Source of the DNA: Flavobacterium potami
GTDB taxonomy: Bacteria > Bacteroidota > Bacteroidia > Flavobacteriales > Flavobacteriaceae
DNA: 64,000 nt
NCBI RefSeq assembly: GCF_020026915.1
Contig: NZ_JAINUY010000006.1
Location: 186,001-250,000, forward strand
Reading direction: 5' to 3'
The translations under genes and the position numbers were made by a program. The notes beneath the pieces are model-generated. The model was not told the origin of the DNA. It searched no databases and saw nothing but the letters and a program-made list of their open reading frames with translations. This document shows, in pieces, positions 32,381-42,026 of the stretch (position 1 is its first letter; every line of letters begins with the position of its first letter).

Positions 32381-34801
32381 TTAGAACATTCCGCCTCCGT
32401 CTTTATTAGTATTGTCGTCTCTTTGTTTACGCTGTAGATTTTTGATTTTTCCTCCACCAAAATTATAAGTTAAACCTACATAAACAGTTTGACTTTCCCA
32501 TTTAAATTGTCCCGCTTGTGGATAAGGATACATCGTGTCGAATGCATATTTCATCGTGTTGAAAACGTCATTAAAACGTACACTTATGTTCATTTTGTTG
32601 TCTAATAAGGTATAACGTGAACCAATATCCATTTTATACATTTCGTGGCTGTTGTTCTGAAGCCCGTCTGTTGCACCTCTGTAGAATCCGAAAGCTAAGA
32701 AACTCAAACGTTTGTTTACTTTAAAATTAGAATTCATACGTCCGTTGAATGCAGCAACAGTAATTTTTCTGTCAATTGGATTACTTGTATTAGTTGCTGG
32801 ATCATATTGAAATACAATACCTTGCTGATTAATACTTGAGAAATCAATCGATGGTTGAATATCCCACCATTTTGTAATTTTATAATTGAATGAAACCTCA
32901 AATCCATAAGCCGTATTATGATCGTAGTTGGTGTAGCTCATAATTTGCTTTTCCATACTTGGATCTGCCGGATCTGGATATAAGATTCTACTAATCTGAT
33001 CATTAATGCTTCTTACAAAAACGCCAGTTGTAAAACTTCCTTTTTCCAAAGTTTTAGTATAATTTACTTCCACAGAATTAGTAAACTGAGGTCTTAATTC
33101 AGGATTTCCTAATGAAGTTACTAACGGAGTAGCAAATTCACGAATTGGTTTGGTTTGCTCTAAACTAGGACGGTCAACACGACGGCTGTAGCTTAATTGT
33201 AAAGTGTTTTTCTCATTTAAATTATAAGTCAAATAAGCAGATGGGTATAAAGTGATATAATCATCATCAAATTTAGTTTTACCATAATTTAAGTTTGCCT
33301 GAGCTTTATAGCTTTCAAAACGAGCTCCAAGTTGATAACTGAATTTTTTAAACTTTTGTCCAAATGTTACATAAGCTGAATAAATATCAGTATCATAAGT
33401 GTAATGTGATGTTTGATCTGCTCCTGGAATCAAAGGATTTCCAGTTGTATAATCATTTCCAGTTCTTGTAATTCTAGCTTCTGCACCTGCTTCAAGTGTT
33501 GTTTTGTCATTCAACGGATTCACATAATCGATGTTTACAGTGCTTAATTTTCTCGTTCCTTTTAAGAAATCATTGTATACGATATCAGAACCAGTATTGT
33601 CAATATTAGTTGTTTGAGTATCAAAAGAAGCATTTTGTGTTTCTTTGTTGTCGCTGTAATTTGCTTCAAAATCTAAAGTATGACCTTCTTTTTTGAAAAT
33701 GTGTTTGTAAGCCAAATTGTAAGTCCCAACCTGATCTGGTCCCCAATATCTTGATTTTTGAAAGATGTTAGAAATGTCAGAACCTGTCACATTATTGTAA
33801 TCAATATCAGTATCTACAAAACCTTTTCCATTAGATTTGTTTTGGTTGGTATAAATAGATAAAGTATTGTGATCATCGATTAAATAATCCATTCCAATTT
33901 TGTACAAATAAGAATCATTGTCATTTAAAACATTGATTTTTTGAGTGATGTCCTGATCAAATCTTCTGATGAATCCATTATTGTGGTAGGTTCCAAAGTT
34001 TTGCCCCACATTTCCAAAGAAATTCACTTTTCCGGTTTTGTAGTTCAAATCTAAAGACTGATTGTATTTGGCTGTTTTTCCAAAAGTGATTCCTCCGCTA
34101 TAACTTCCATTGAAACCAGTATTGGCATTTTTGTGCAAAATAATATTGATAATTCCAGACATCCCTTCCGGATTATACTTTGCACTTGGATTGGTAATCA
34201 ATTCAATTTTTTTGATTGAAGTTGACGGAATTTGTTTTAGCAATTGCGCCGGATCGATATTAGAAGGACGTCCGTCAATTAATACACGAACATTGTCATT
34301 TCCGCGAAGCGAAAGTTTTCCATCCTGATCCACATTTACAGAAGGAATATTGTTCATAATATCCGATGCAGATGCTCCAGCCGTAGTCAAGTCCTTACCA
34401 ACAGTTACCACTTTTCGATCGATTTTTTGTTCTATTGTAGAACGTTCTGCAACAATATTTACGCCTTTAAGTTGCGTTGCTTCTTCTTCAAGAGCAACAT
34501 TTACAGTAGCAGATTTTTTGTTTTCGTTTAAAAGAACAGAACCGACAAATTTTCTAAATCCGATATATTGGATTTCGATTGTGTAACTTTTTAAAGCGAT
34601 GTTTTTAAATGAAAAGTCTCCATTGTCATCTGTATTAACTCCAGATACTACTTTTCCATTTTCTTTAAGAGAAACTGTTGCATAAGAAATTGGTGCACCA
34701 TTTGACTTCTCTGTAATTTTCCCAGAAACAGTACCTGTATTCTGGGCTTGTGCTGTTGCGATTACCCCCAATAATGCAAACAGAAAGAATTTTAATTTCA
34801 T
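32381..34801 (-). CDS. TonB-dependent receptor-like outer membrane beta-barrel protein
   Basis: The 806-residue protein has a signal peptide ending AQAQ, a CarboxypepD_reg-like domain at about 22-110 (GTVSGKITEKSNGAPISYATV), a plug-like domain at about 130-230 (DIMNNIPSVNVDQDGKLSLRG, VLIDGRPSNI) and a C-terminal barrel typical of the OMP_b-brl_3 group. The last residues (LTYNFGGGKIKNLQRKQRDD) run past the usual final aromatic. No TonB box is obvious and no lipoprotein partner is adjacent, so the cargo is unknown; some of this group respond to metals or peptides. It is monocistronic. Confidence 0.88.
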   Translation of the reverse strand: MKLKFFLFALLGVIATAQAQNTGTVSGKITEKSNGAPISYATVSLKENGKVVSGVNTDDNGDFSFKNIALKSYTIEIQYIGFRKFVGSVLLNENKKSATVNVALEEEATQLKGVNIVAERSTIEQKIDRKVVTVGKDLTTAGASASDIMNNIPSVNVDQDGKLSLRGNDNVRVLIDGRPSNIDPAQLLKQIPSTSIKKIELITNPSAKYNPEGMSGIINIILHKNANTGFNGSYSGGITFGKTAKYNQSLDLNYKTGKVNFFGNVGQNFGTYHNNGFIRRFDQDITQKINVLNDNDSYLYKIGMDYLIDDHNTLSIYTNQNKSNGKGFVDTDIDYNNVTGSDISNIFQKSRYWGPDQVGTYNLAYKHIFKKEGHTLDFEANYSDNKETQNASFDTQTTNIDNTGSDIVYNDFLKGTRKLSTVNIDYVNPLNDKTTLEAGAEARITRTGNDYTTGNPLIPGADQTSHYTYDTDIYSAYVTFGQKFKKFSYQLGARFESYKAQANLNYGKTKFDDDYITLYPSAYLTYNLNEKNTLQLSYSRRVDRPSLEQTKPIREFATPLVTSLGNPELRPQFTNSVEVNYTKTLEKGSFTTGVFVRSINDQISRILYPDPADPSMEKQIMSYTNYDHNTAYGFEVSFNYKITKWWDIQPSIDFSSINQQGIVFQYDPATNTSNPIDRKITVAAFNGRMNSNFKVNKRLSFLAFGFYRGATDGLQNNSHEMYKMDIGSRYTLLDNKMNISVRFNDVFNTMKYAFDTMYPYPQAGQFKWESQTVYVGLTYNFGGGKIKNLQRKQRDDNTNKDGGGMF

Positions 34802-35135
34802 GATTTTTTACTGATTATTTTGATTTGATTGATGATGATTGTGTTAGTTACTTTTGTTTTTTTTTCTTTTTTGTTTTGACTTTAAAAATAAATTCGAAGT
34901 CTCTATTAAGACTCTTTTACGTTTAATATGTTACAAAAAATTGTGAAAAAAAGTGCTAAAAATTTTCTATCCCTTGTTTTATAGGAGATTAAGCTTTTAG
35001 TATTTTGATAATTTTAACAATTGAAAATGCAGTGTTTTTGTCAAATTCCGACTCTTTTCCAGAATTTAATATGTTTTTGATTTTCTGTAATTGATGAATA
35101 AGCAGTATATTTGCACACTTTAAAATAAGTTTTAC
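34802..35135. other. 334-bp gap between divergent receptor and argS genes
   Basis: It contains the argS -7 box TATATTTG (35106-35113), 22 bp before the ATG. A TTTTTG at 35074-35079 is 26 nt upstream, a little far for a -33. The left part is T-rich with a weak inverted repeat AGTCT/AGACT near 34898. No gene or clear minus-strand promoter was found. Confidence 0.5.
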
Positions 35136-36914
35136 ATGTCATTACCACAAATTCTTACACCTTCTATAGAAAAAGCAATACAAGCATTATTTGATGTTAC
35201 TGTTGATAAAATCGAATTTCAAACCACCAGAAAAGAGTTTGAAGGAGATATTACTATGGTCATTTTTCCATTGTTGAAGGTAATTAAAAGCAATCCTGCA
35301 GAATTAGGAAATAAAATTGGAAATTATTTAGTTGAAAATGTTTCTGAGGTGGCTCGCTTTAACGTAGTTTCAGGTTTCTTGAATATTGTAATTTCTGATA
35401 GTTATTATTTAAACTTTTTTAATGGAATAAGAAATGGCAAACAATTCGGGTTTGTAGCACCAAATCCAGAAGAGAAGGCGGTTATGGTAGAATATTCTTC
35501 ACCAAATACCAATAAACCGTTACATTTAGGTCACGTTCGTAATAACTTGCTTGGTTATTCTGTTGCTGAAATTTTAAAAGCTTCTGGTAAAAAAGTATAC
35601 AAAACTCAAATTATCAACGATCGTGGAATTCATATTTGTAAATCGATGTTGGCCTGGGAAAAATTCGGAAACGGAGAAACTCCTGAAACTTCTGGTCTAA
35701 AAGGTGATAAACTAGTTGGTAAATACTATGTAGAGTTTGATAAAGCTTACAAGAATGAAATCAATGGGTTAATCGAAACTGGAAAAACAGAAGAAGAAGC
35801 GAAAAAACAAGCGCCAATTATTATTGAAGCGCAAGACATGCTTAAGAAATGGGAAGCTGGTGATGAAAAAGTAATGGCCCTTTGGAAAAAAATGAACGAA
35901 TGGGTTTATGAAGGTTTCGCAACAACTTACACTAATCTTGGAGTTAATTTTGATAAATATTACTACGAAAGCAACACCTATTTATTAGGAAAAGATGTTG
36001 TGCAAGTAGGTTTAGATAAAGGTGTTTTCGAAAAAGATCCAGATGGTTCTGTTTGGATTGATTTGACTGACGAAGGTCTGGATCGTAAGATTGTTTTACG
36101 TTCTGACGGAACAGCAGTGTATATGACTCAAGATATCGGAACTGCAATTCAGCGTGTAAAAGATATGCCAGATGTTGGCGGAATGGTTTATACGGTTGGA
36201 AATGAACAAGATTATCACTTTAAAGTCTTATTCTTAATCTTGAAAAAATTAGGTTTCGATTGGGCTTCAAGCTTATATCACCTATCTTACGGAATGGTTG
36301 ATTTGCCTTCGGGAAAAATGAAAAGCCGTGAAGGGACTGTTGTAGATGCAGATGATTTGATGCAAGATATGACAGACACAGCACAAAAAATTTCTGAAGA
36401 TTTAGGAAAACTAGACAGCTATTCAGACGAAGAAAAGGCAAAACTATATAAGACAATTGGTCTTGGAGCTTTGAAATATTACATTCTAAAAGTAGATCCA
36501 AAAAAACGAATCTTATTTAACCCAGAAGAATCTGTTGATTTTGCTGGAAATACAGGTCCGTTTATTCAGTATACTTACGCAAGAATCCAGTCAATCATCC
36601 GTAAGGCAGATTTTGATTTTGCAGCACAAGTTGAAATGGAAGAATTGCATGAAAAAGAAAAAGAGTTAATAAAACAAATTGAACTTTTCCCAGAAGTAAT
36701 TCAGAATGCGGCTCAAAATCACAGTCCGGCTTTAATAGCTAATTACACTTATGATTTGGTAAAAGAATACAATTCATTCTATCAATCGGTTCATATTTTA
36801 GGAGAAGTAGATTTGACGAAAAAGATCTTCAGAGTACAGCTTTCTCAAAAAGTTGGAGAAGTAATAAATTCAGCATTACAACTGTTAGGAATTGAAGTTC
36901 CGGAAAGAATGTAA
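35136..36914 (+). CDS. argS: arginine-tRNA ligase
   Basis: The 592-residue class I synthetase has an N-terminal additional domain (1-110), a catalytic domain with SSPNTNKPLHLGHVRNN (HIGH box near residue 128) and GKMKSREGTVVDADD as the KMSKS-equivalent near residue 395, then an anticodon-binding DALR domain (FIQYTYARIQSI onward) ending LLGIEVPERM. It charges tRNA-Arg. It is a single gene with a -7 box just upstream and a palindromic terminator downstream. Confidence 0.97.
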   Translation: MSLPQILTPSIEKAIQALFDVTVDKIEFQTTRKEFEGDITMVIFPLLKVIKSNPAELGNKIGNYLVENVSEVARFNVVSGFLNIVISDSYYLNFFNGIRNGKQFGFVAPNPEEKAVMVEYSSPNTNKPLHLGHVRNNLLGYSVAEILKASGKKVYKTQIINDRGIHICKSMLAWEKFGNGETPETSGLKGDKLVGKYYVEFDKAYKNEINGLIETGKTEEEAKKQAPIIIEAQDMLKKWEAGDEKVMALWKKMNEWVYEGFATTYTNLGVNFDKYYYESNTYLLGKDVVQVGLDKGVFEKDPDGSVWIDLTDEGLDRKIVLRSDGTAVYMTQDIGTAIQRVKDMPDVGGMVYTVGNEQDYHFKVLFLILKKLGFDWASSLYHLSYGMVDLPSGKMKSREGTVVDADDLMQDMTDTAQKISEDLGKLDSYSDEEKAKLYKTIGLGALKYYILKVDPKKRILFNPEESVDFAGNTGPFIQYTYARIQSIIRKADFDFAAQVEMEELHEKEKELIKQIELFPEVIQNAAQNHSPALIANYTYDLVKEYNSFYQSVHILGEVDLTKKIFRVQLSQKVGEVINSALQLLGIEVPERM

Positions 36915-36940
36915 TATTAAATAAAATATATAAATTTCTA

Positions 36941-36973
36941 AAAGCCAATAGTTTAAACTATTGGCTTTTTTTG
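36941..36973 (+). terminator. terminator of argS
   Basis: AAAGCCAATAGTTT/AAACTATTGGCTTT (36941-36968) is a perfect 28-bp palindrome followed by a T-run. Confidence 0.88.
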
Positions 36974-37153
36974 TTATTTTTTTGTCCGTTATAGGCTTTT
37001 TAGTATTCGAATGCTATGTAATATTGTAGTAATTATACTGCTAAAAAATAATAGCGGTAGGTATAACTAAAATGATACAAAGGGTTTTTCCTATAATGTA
37101 ATTTTAATTAATTTGAATTAGTAAGCTTTTAGTCTAAATTATTATAGGAGCAT

Positions 37154-37188
37154 AAGCTATCCAGTTATTCAAACTGGATAGCTTTTTG
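37154..37188 (+). terminator. orphan intrinsic terminator
   Basis: A perfect 13-bp stem with 5-nt loop and T-run lies 180 bp after the argS terminator and before the susC promoter. It may belong to an unannotated small transcript. Confidence 0.8.
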
Positions 37189-37247
37189 TTTTAAATATTT
37201 TTGTAAGTTAATTATTTCAATTTGTTGTGTTAATTAAGAGTAAAATC

Positions 37248-37278
37248 TTGTTAAAATTATTTTAATTTTTTAAGTTCG
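37248..37278 (+). promoter_or_regulatory. probable promoter of the susCD pair
   Basis: TTG (37248-37250), a 20-nt spacer and TAAGTTCG (37271-37278, one mismatch to TAnnTTTG) lie 27 bp before the ATG of the SusC-type gene. Confidence 0.5.
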
Positions 37279-37305
37279 CCCTCTCTAATAAAAAAACAAA
37301 AAATA

Positions 37306-40300
37306 ATGAAACAAAAATTAAAAGGATTTATGATGCTTTTTTTTGTGTTTGCTATGCAATTTACTTTCGGGCAGCAAAAAAAAATTACAGGAACGGTTTT
37401 AGACAATGCAGGAATGCCTTTACCAGGAGTTAGTGTATTAGTTAAGGGGACAAAATCAGGAGCTCAAACTGATTTTGATGGGAAGTACAGTATTAGTGCA
37501 TCGTCTGATCAGATTTTAGTATTTAGCTACATTGGAATGAATACTAAAGAGGTTGCAGCAAGTTCTTCTATTATTAATGTTAAAATGACAGATGCAGGAG
37601 CGCAAGAGTTGGAGGGTGTTGTAGTCACTGCATTGGGAGTTAAGAGAGAGAAAAAAGCTTTAGGATATGCTACTCAAGAAATTAAAGCTGCCGAGTTAAC
37701 AAAAGGAAATAATAATAGCTTAGCAGGAGCTCTTCAAGGGAAATTAGCTGGGGTAAATATTACACCTTCAAGTGGTGCTCCTGGAGCTTCTTCCCGAATT
37801 GTAATTCGTGGTGCTCGTTCATTTACGGGAGACAATACTCCTCTATATGTAATTGATGGTATGCCTGTAGCTTCGACAGCTGATTTCAGTACTGGAAACA
37901 GTGTTTCAGGGGCAGACAGTTCAAACAGGGCAGCTGATATCGACCCAGAAGATATTGAATCTATAAATATTCTAAAGGGACAAGCTGCATCAGCACTTTA
38001 TGGACTTAGAGCTACAAATGGAGTAGTTGTAATTACCACAAAAAGTGGTAAGGGAAGTTCTAAAAGTGGTAAGGCTGTCATAAATTTCTCCAGCTCAATG
38101 TCTGCTGAAAATGTATCAAGAAAGATTGATTTCCAAGATCAATATGCGCAAGGGACAAATGGTGTATATGGGCCAACAAATTCATTGTCTTGGGGACCAA
38201 AAATTTCTGATTTGCCAAATGATAAATCATATGGAGGTAATGTTGCCAACACATTGAATGGTGGAGATGTAACATCTCACGCAGGCAAATATTATGTGCC
38301 ACAAAGGGCAACAGCAGGTTTAGATCCATGGGTAGCGCCTAAGGTATATGATAATTTTGGTGATTATTTTAAGACTGGAACTACTATAAATAATTCTTTT
38401 AGCCTGACACAGGCAACAGATAAATCTAATTATGCTTTTGGTTTAGGTTCAACAAACCAAGATGGTTTTGTACCAGGAACTGGTTATACACGATACAATG
38501 CAAAAGCTGCGTTTAGCACGAAATTGTCAGAGACATGGAAAACAGGATTTGTGGGCAACTATATTACTAGTAAGACTGAAAAAGCTGCTGGTGCAAATGA
38601 TTCATCTGTTGCAGGTGCATTTGCAAGTCCAATAAGTTATGATTTAAAAGGAAACGGATATGAAAATCCAGCGGACCCGTACAAACAAATTTATTATAGA
38701 CCAACTGGATTCAATAATCCATATTGGGCAGCCGCTCACAATATACATGACGAACAAACTGATCGTTTTTACGGAAACAGTTATGTTGAATTTACTCCAA
38801 ATATCTCAACAGATGGCAAACACAAATTATCATTCCGATACCAGCTTGGTGCGGATGCTTACACTACTAATTATAGAGATATAGATGAATACGGTAACAA
38901 GCAGACTACAGCAGGTTATTTAGATATTTATGGAATTACATCCAGAACGGTAAATTCATTGTTTACAGCAAATTATGAATATAAAATCTCAGAAGATTTT
39001 AATTTAATGGCTTTGTTAGGTAATGAAATAAATGACAGGTATGAAAAGAAATACGAAATGGAGGGCTATGATCTTAATTTTGGTGGTTGGGCTAATTTAG
39101 CTAATACACAGCAAACAGTTGCCGTAGATAACATTTCTAAAAACAGAACTGTTGGTTTATTTGGAAATCTAAATCTTTCATACAAAAACTTTATTTATCT
39201 AGGAGGTACTTTAAGAAAGGATGTTGTATCAGCAATGCCAAGAAACAACCGTTCATTTGTATATCCTTCAGTGTCATTAGGGGTTGTATTAACCGAATTG
39301 GAAGGTCTAAAAGATAGCTCAACATTATCTTTTGCAAAACTTAGAGGATCATGGGCAGAAGTAGGTCAGGCTGGAACTTATAAGCAAAATTACTATTCAG
39401 TGCCGACTTATGGAGGTGGATTTTGGTCAAACGCACCTATAAGTTATCCTCTTAATGGTGTAAATTCCTATACTCCATATAGCATAATGTACGATCCAAA
39501 CCTAAGACCTCAAAACACAAGATCTTTTGAGCTGGGTGGTGAATTTCGCTTTTTTAAAGATCGTGTAAGTATTGATTATACATTTTCTAGACAGAATGTA
39601 GTAGACCAGATTTTTAGTGTTCCTTTAGCAGGTTCAACTGGAGCATCATATTTGATGATGAATGGGGGAAAAGTTCATACGAATAGTCATGAATTGGTGG
39701 TTAGTGTTTCTCCAGTTAGAACTAAAGATTTTGATTGGACAATATCAGCAAACTTTACCAAAATAGACAATTATGTAGATGAATTAAAAGAGGGAGTAGA
39801 AAATATTATGTTAGGTGGATTTGTAACACCACAAGTGAGAGCAAGTATAGGGGAACGTTATCCAGTTATATACGGAACAGCTTTTGCAAGAGATGATAAA
39901 GGAAATATTTTAGTTGATAATAAAGGATTAGCTATTGCAGGAGAAACTAAATCACTGGGAGAGGTAGCTCCAAAATTTAACTTAGGAGGGACAACTTCTT
40001 TTAGATACAAAAAAATAACGCTTGCTGCCACTTTTGATTGGAAAAATGGAGGTGTAATGTATAGCGGGACAAATTCATTGTTAGATACTTATGGATTAAG
40101 TGCTAAAACAGGAAATCGTGATGAACTAATGGTTCAAAAGGGTGTAACTGCTGATGGACAACCAAACACAATAGGAGCTACTAAGCAAGATACCTATACT
40201 GTGTATTCAAATATTGCAGAAACCGCTATATATGGTGCTTCTTTTGTAAAATTAAGAGAATTATCATTAGGTTACATTCTGCCAAAATTTTCAACAAGCC

Positions 40301-40470
40301 TAGATTTACGTGTTTCTGCATTCGCAAGAAATGTATTATTATGGGCTAAAATGCCAAATCTAGATCCAGAAGCATCACAAGGAAACAACAACATGGCTGG
40401 TGGTTTTGAAAGATTATCAGTTCCACAAACTACAAGCATTGGTGTTGGATTGAATTTAACAATTAATTAA
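37306..40470 (+). CDS. SusC/RagA-family TonB-linked outer membrane protein
   Basis: The 1054-residue protein has a signal peptide (MMLFFVFAMQFTFG, then Q), a CarboxypepD_reg-like domain at about 25-100 (KITGTVLDNAGMPLPGVSV), a TonB-box/plug region with the SusC signature GVVVTALGVKREKKALGYA, PLYVIDGMP and ESINILKGQAASALYG, and a large 22-strand barrel. It imports a ligand presented by the partner SusD-type lipoprotein encoded 18 bp downstream. No glycosidase, sensor or sulfatase is adjacent, so this is an orphan pair and the cargo (glycan, peptide or other) is undefined. Confidence 0.95.
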   Translation: MKQKLKGFMMLFFVFAMQFTFGQQKKITGTVLDNAGMPLPGVSVLVKGTKSGAQTDFDGKYSISASSDQILVFSYIGMNTKEVAASSSIINVKMTDAGAQELEGVVVTALGVKREKKALGYATQEIKAAELTKGNNNSLAGALQGKLAGVNITPSSGAPGASSRIVIRGARSFTGDNTPLYVIDGMPVASTADFSTGNSVSGADSSNRAADIDPEDIESINILKGQAASALYGLRATNGVVVITTKSGKGSSKSGKAVINFSSSMSAENVSRKIDFQDQYAQGTNGVYGPTNSLSWGPKISDLPNDKSYGGNVANTLNGGDVTSHAGKYYVPQRATAGLDPWVAPKVYDNFGDYFKTGTTINNSFSLTQATDKSNYAFGLGSTNQDGFVPGTGYTRYNAKAAFSTKLSETWKTGFVGNYITSKTEKAAGANDSSVAGAFASPISYDLKGNGYENPADPYKQIYYRPTGFNNPYWAAAHNIHDEQTDRFYGNSYVEFTPNISTDGKHKLSFRYQLGADAYTTNYRDIDEYGNKQTTAGYLDIYGITSRTVNSLFTANYEYKISEDFNLMALLGNEINDRYEKKYEMEGYDLNFGGWANLANTQQTVAVDNISKNRTVGLFGNLNLSYKNFIYLGGTLRKDVVSAMPRNNRSFVYPSVSLGVVLTELEGLKDSSTLSFAKLRGSWAEVGQAGTYKQNYYSVPTYGGGFWSNAPISYPLNGVNSYTPYSIMYDPNLRPQNTRSFELGGEFRFFKDRVSIDYTFSRQNVVDQIFSVPLAGSTGASYLMMNGGKVHTNSHELVVSVSPVRTKDFDWTISANFTKIDNYVDELKEGVENIMLGGFVTPQVRASIGERYPVIYGTAFARDDKGNILVDNKGLAIAGETKSLGEVAPKFNLGGTTSFRYKKITLAATFDWKNGGVMYSGTNSLLDTYGLSAKTGNRDELMVQKGVTADGQPNTIGATKQDTYTVYSNIAETAIYGASFVKLRELSLGYILPKFSTSLDLRVSAFARNVLLWAKMPNLDPEASQGNNNMAGGFERLSVPQTTSIGVGLNLTIN

Positions 40471-40488
40471 TATAATTCAAAAACAATT

Positions 40489-41946
40489 ATGAAAAAATAT
40501 AAAGGCATATTATTTTTAGTGATGGCGTCACTTTCATTAATTTCTTGTTCTGAAGATCGAATGGACGAAATCAACAAAAATGTAAATAATCCAACAAATA
40601 TGGCAACTCGTTTTGCTATTACTGATGCAATGACGAAGACGGCATTTAGCAATACTGGCTCAGAATTGGCTTTTTATACGGGGGTTTATGTAGAACTAAG
40701 CGCTGGAGGTTTTGGTCAAATGTATAGTGCTGAAACAAGAAATGGAGAACCTCAGAGTGCAACAACTTATAATAATTCTTGGAATAGTCAATATTCAACT
40801 ATGTACAATTTAAAGATTATAATTGATAAATGTACAATTGGTGAAGAAAAAGGAAACTATACTACATTAGGAATAGCACAAATTCTATATGCTTATAACT
40901 TAGCTTTGCTAACTGACATGTATGGAGATGTTCCATTCTCTGAGGCTTTTCAACCTGGGGTAATTTATACACCTAAACTGGATCATCAGGAAGATTTGTA
41001 CAAAACAATTTTTGCAACACTAGAAGATGCTATTGTAAATTTAGAAAAAACATCTTCCTATCCAGCTTTAGGAACTCAGGATTTAATATATGGTGGCAAT
41101 AATGCTAAGTGGATAAAAGCCGCTAATGGCTTATTGGCTCGTTATACACTACGTCTTTCTTTTAAATCTCCCGATTATGATAAAGTTTTAACCTATGTAA
41201 GTAAATCTTTTGCAAGCAGAAACGAGGAATTTAAGATGGTAAACAGCGGTATTCCGAACCCTTTTTATCAATTAGATAATGCTAGAGGATATTTATTTTC
41301 AAGTAAAAGTTTGTTTGAGAAGTTAAATGCTAGGCCAAATGATCCACGTGTTACAGGTTACTTTGAAAAAATTAAAAAAACAAGTGGAGCGCCGCTTACC
41401 TACGAGTTTTATGAAAATGGTGTTAGCCCACAAAGTCAAAATTATTCGTATTCAGCTTTACTAGACGCAAGTAATCCGATATATATGCTAAGTTATCATG
41501 AATTATTGTTTATAAAAGCTGAGGCAGAAGCAAGAAAATCTGCGAGTGTTACAAGTACAGTTAGTTTAGTAGCAGCTGTGACAGCTGCTTTTAACAAAGC
41601 TCAATCTATTAATTTTTCAACTACAGATGTAGCTAGCTATGTTGCAGGCTTAAACATCACGACTAACGAAGATTTATTAAAAGAAATTGCTGTTCAAAAG
41701 TATTTTTCATTCTATGATGATGAATCTGTTGAAGCTTACAATGACTACAGACGTTTATTAGCGATGTATGGATCAGCAACTGCTCATCCAATTCAATTAG
41801 CAAACCCGCTCAATGTAAGTAAGTTCCCGCTTAGATTAACTTATGGGAATTCAGACGTATCTGCTAACAAGAATGTTAAAGAGGCTTTTGGAGATGGTAC
41901 TTATGTTTATAAAGAAAATGTTTGGTGGGCTGGAGGTACTAGATAA
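40489..41946 (+). CDS. SusD/RagB-type nutrient-binding lipoprotein
   Basis: The 485-residue lipoprotein has a lipobox SLISC (Cys20) followed by acidic SED, consistent with surface export. The body is helical TPR-like: AQILYAYNLALLTDMYGDVPFSEAF is the characteristic motif of the SusD-like-2 group, and ELLFIKAEAEARKS near residue 345 is another. It forms the lid over the SusC-type barrel. It ends at a strong hairpin at 41974. With no PUL genes nearby, the ligand cannot be told from context. Confidence 0.93.
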   Translation: MKKYKGILFLVMASLSLISCSEDRMDEINKNVNNPTNMATRFAITDAMTKTAFSNTGSELAFYTGVYVELSAGGFGQMYSAETRNGEPQSATTYNNSWNSQYSTMYNLKIIIDKCTIGEEKGNYTTLGIAQILYAYNLALLTDMYGDVPFSEAFQPGVIYTPKLDHQEDLYKTIFATLEDAIVNLEKTSSYPALGTQDLIYGGNNAKWIKAANGLLARYTLRLSFKSPDYDKVLTYVSKSFASRNEEFKMVNSGIPNPFYQLDNARGYLFSSKSLFEKLNARPNDPRVTGYFEKIKKTSGAPLTYEFYENGVSPQSQNYSYSALLDASNPIYMLSYHELLFIKAEAEARKSASVTSTVSLVAAVTAAFNKAQSINFSTTDVASYVAGLNITTNEDLLKEIAVQKYFSFYDDESVEAYNDYRRLLAMYGSATAHPIQLANPLNVSKFPLRLTYGNSDVSANKNVKEAFGDGTYVYKENVWWAGGTR

Positions 41947-41973
41947 TCGTATTCTCTAAATGTTTTATCAAAC

Positions 41974-42008
41974 AAAAAGCCGGAAGTTTCAAAACTTCCG
42001 GCTTTTTT
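41974..42008. terminator. bidirectional terminator
   Basis: AAAAAGCCGGAAGTTT (41974-41989) pairs with 41992-42007 between the convergent SusD-type and DUF6607 genes, with T-runs on both strands. Confidence 0.92.
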
Positions 42009-42026
42009 AATAACAACTAATTCTAA

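Larger units (their letters stand above)
36974..37305 (+). other. 332-bp leader region of susC with an orphan terminator
   Basis: After the argS terminator comes about 180 bp of AT-rich DNA with no supported open frame, ending in a second clear terminator: AAGCTATCCAGTT (37154-37166) / AACTGGATAGCTT (37172-37184) plus T-run. No gene lies between the two terminators, so this second one may end a small RNA or attenuate a transcript. The susC promoter follows at 37248-37278. Confidence 0.5.

Noticed and set aside
36974..37150. Very short hydrophobic peptide (about 19 codons from the ATG near 37011) ahead of susC
   Set aside because: There is no ribosome-binding or promoter signal at the right place; the frame is expected by chance in AT-rich DNA.
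37306..41946. Polysaccharide utilisation locus
   Set aside because: Only the SusC and SusD genes are present; no enzyme or sensor gene is adjacent.
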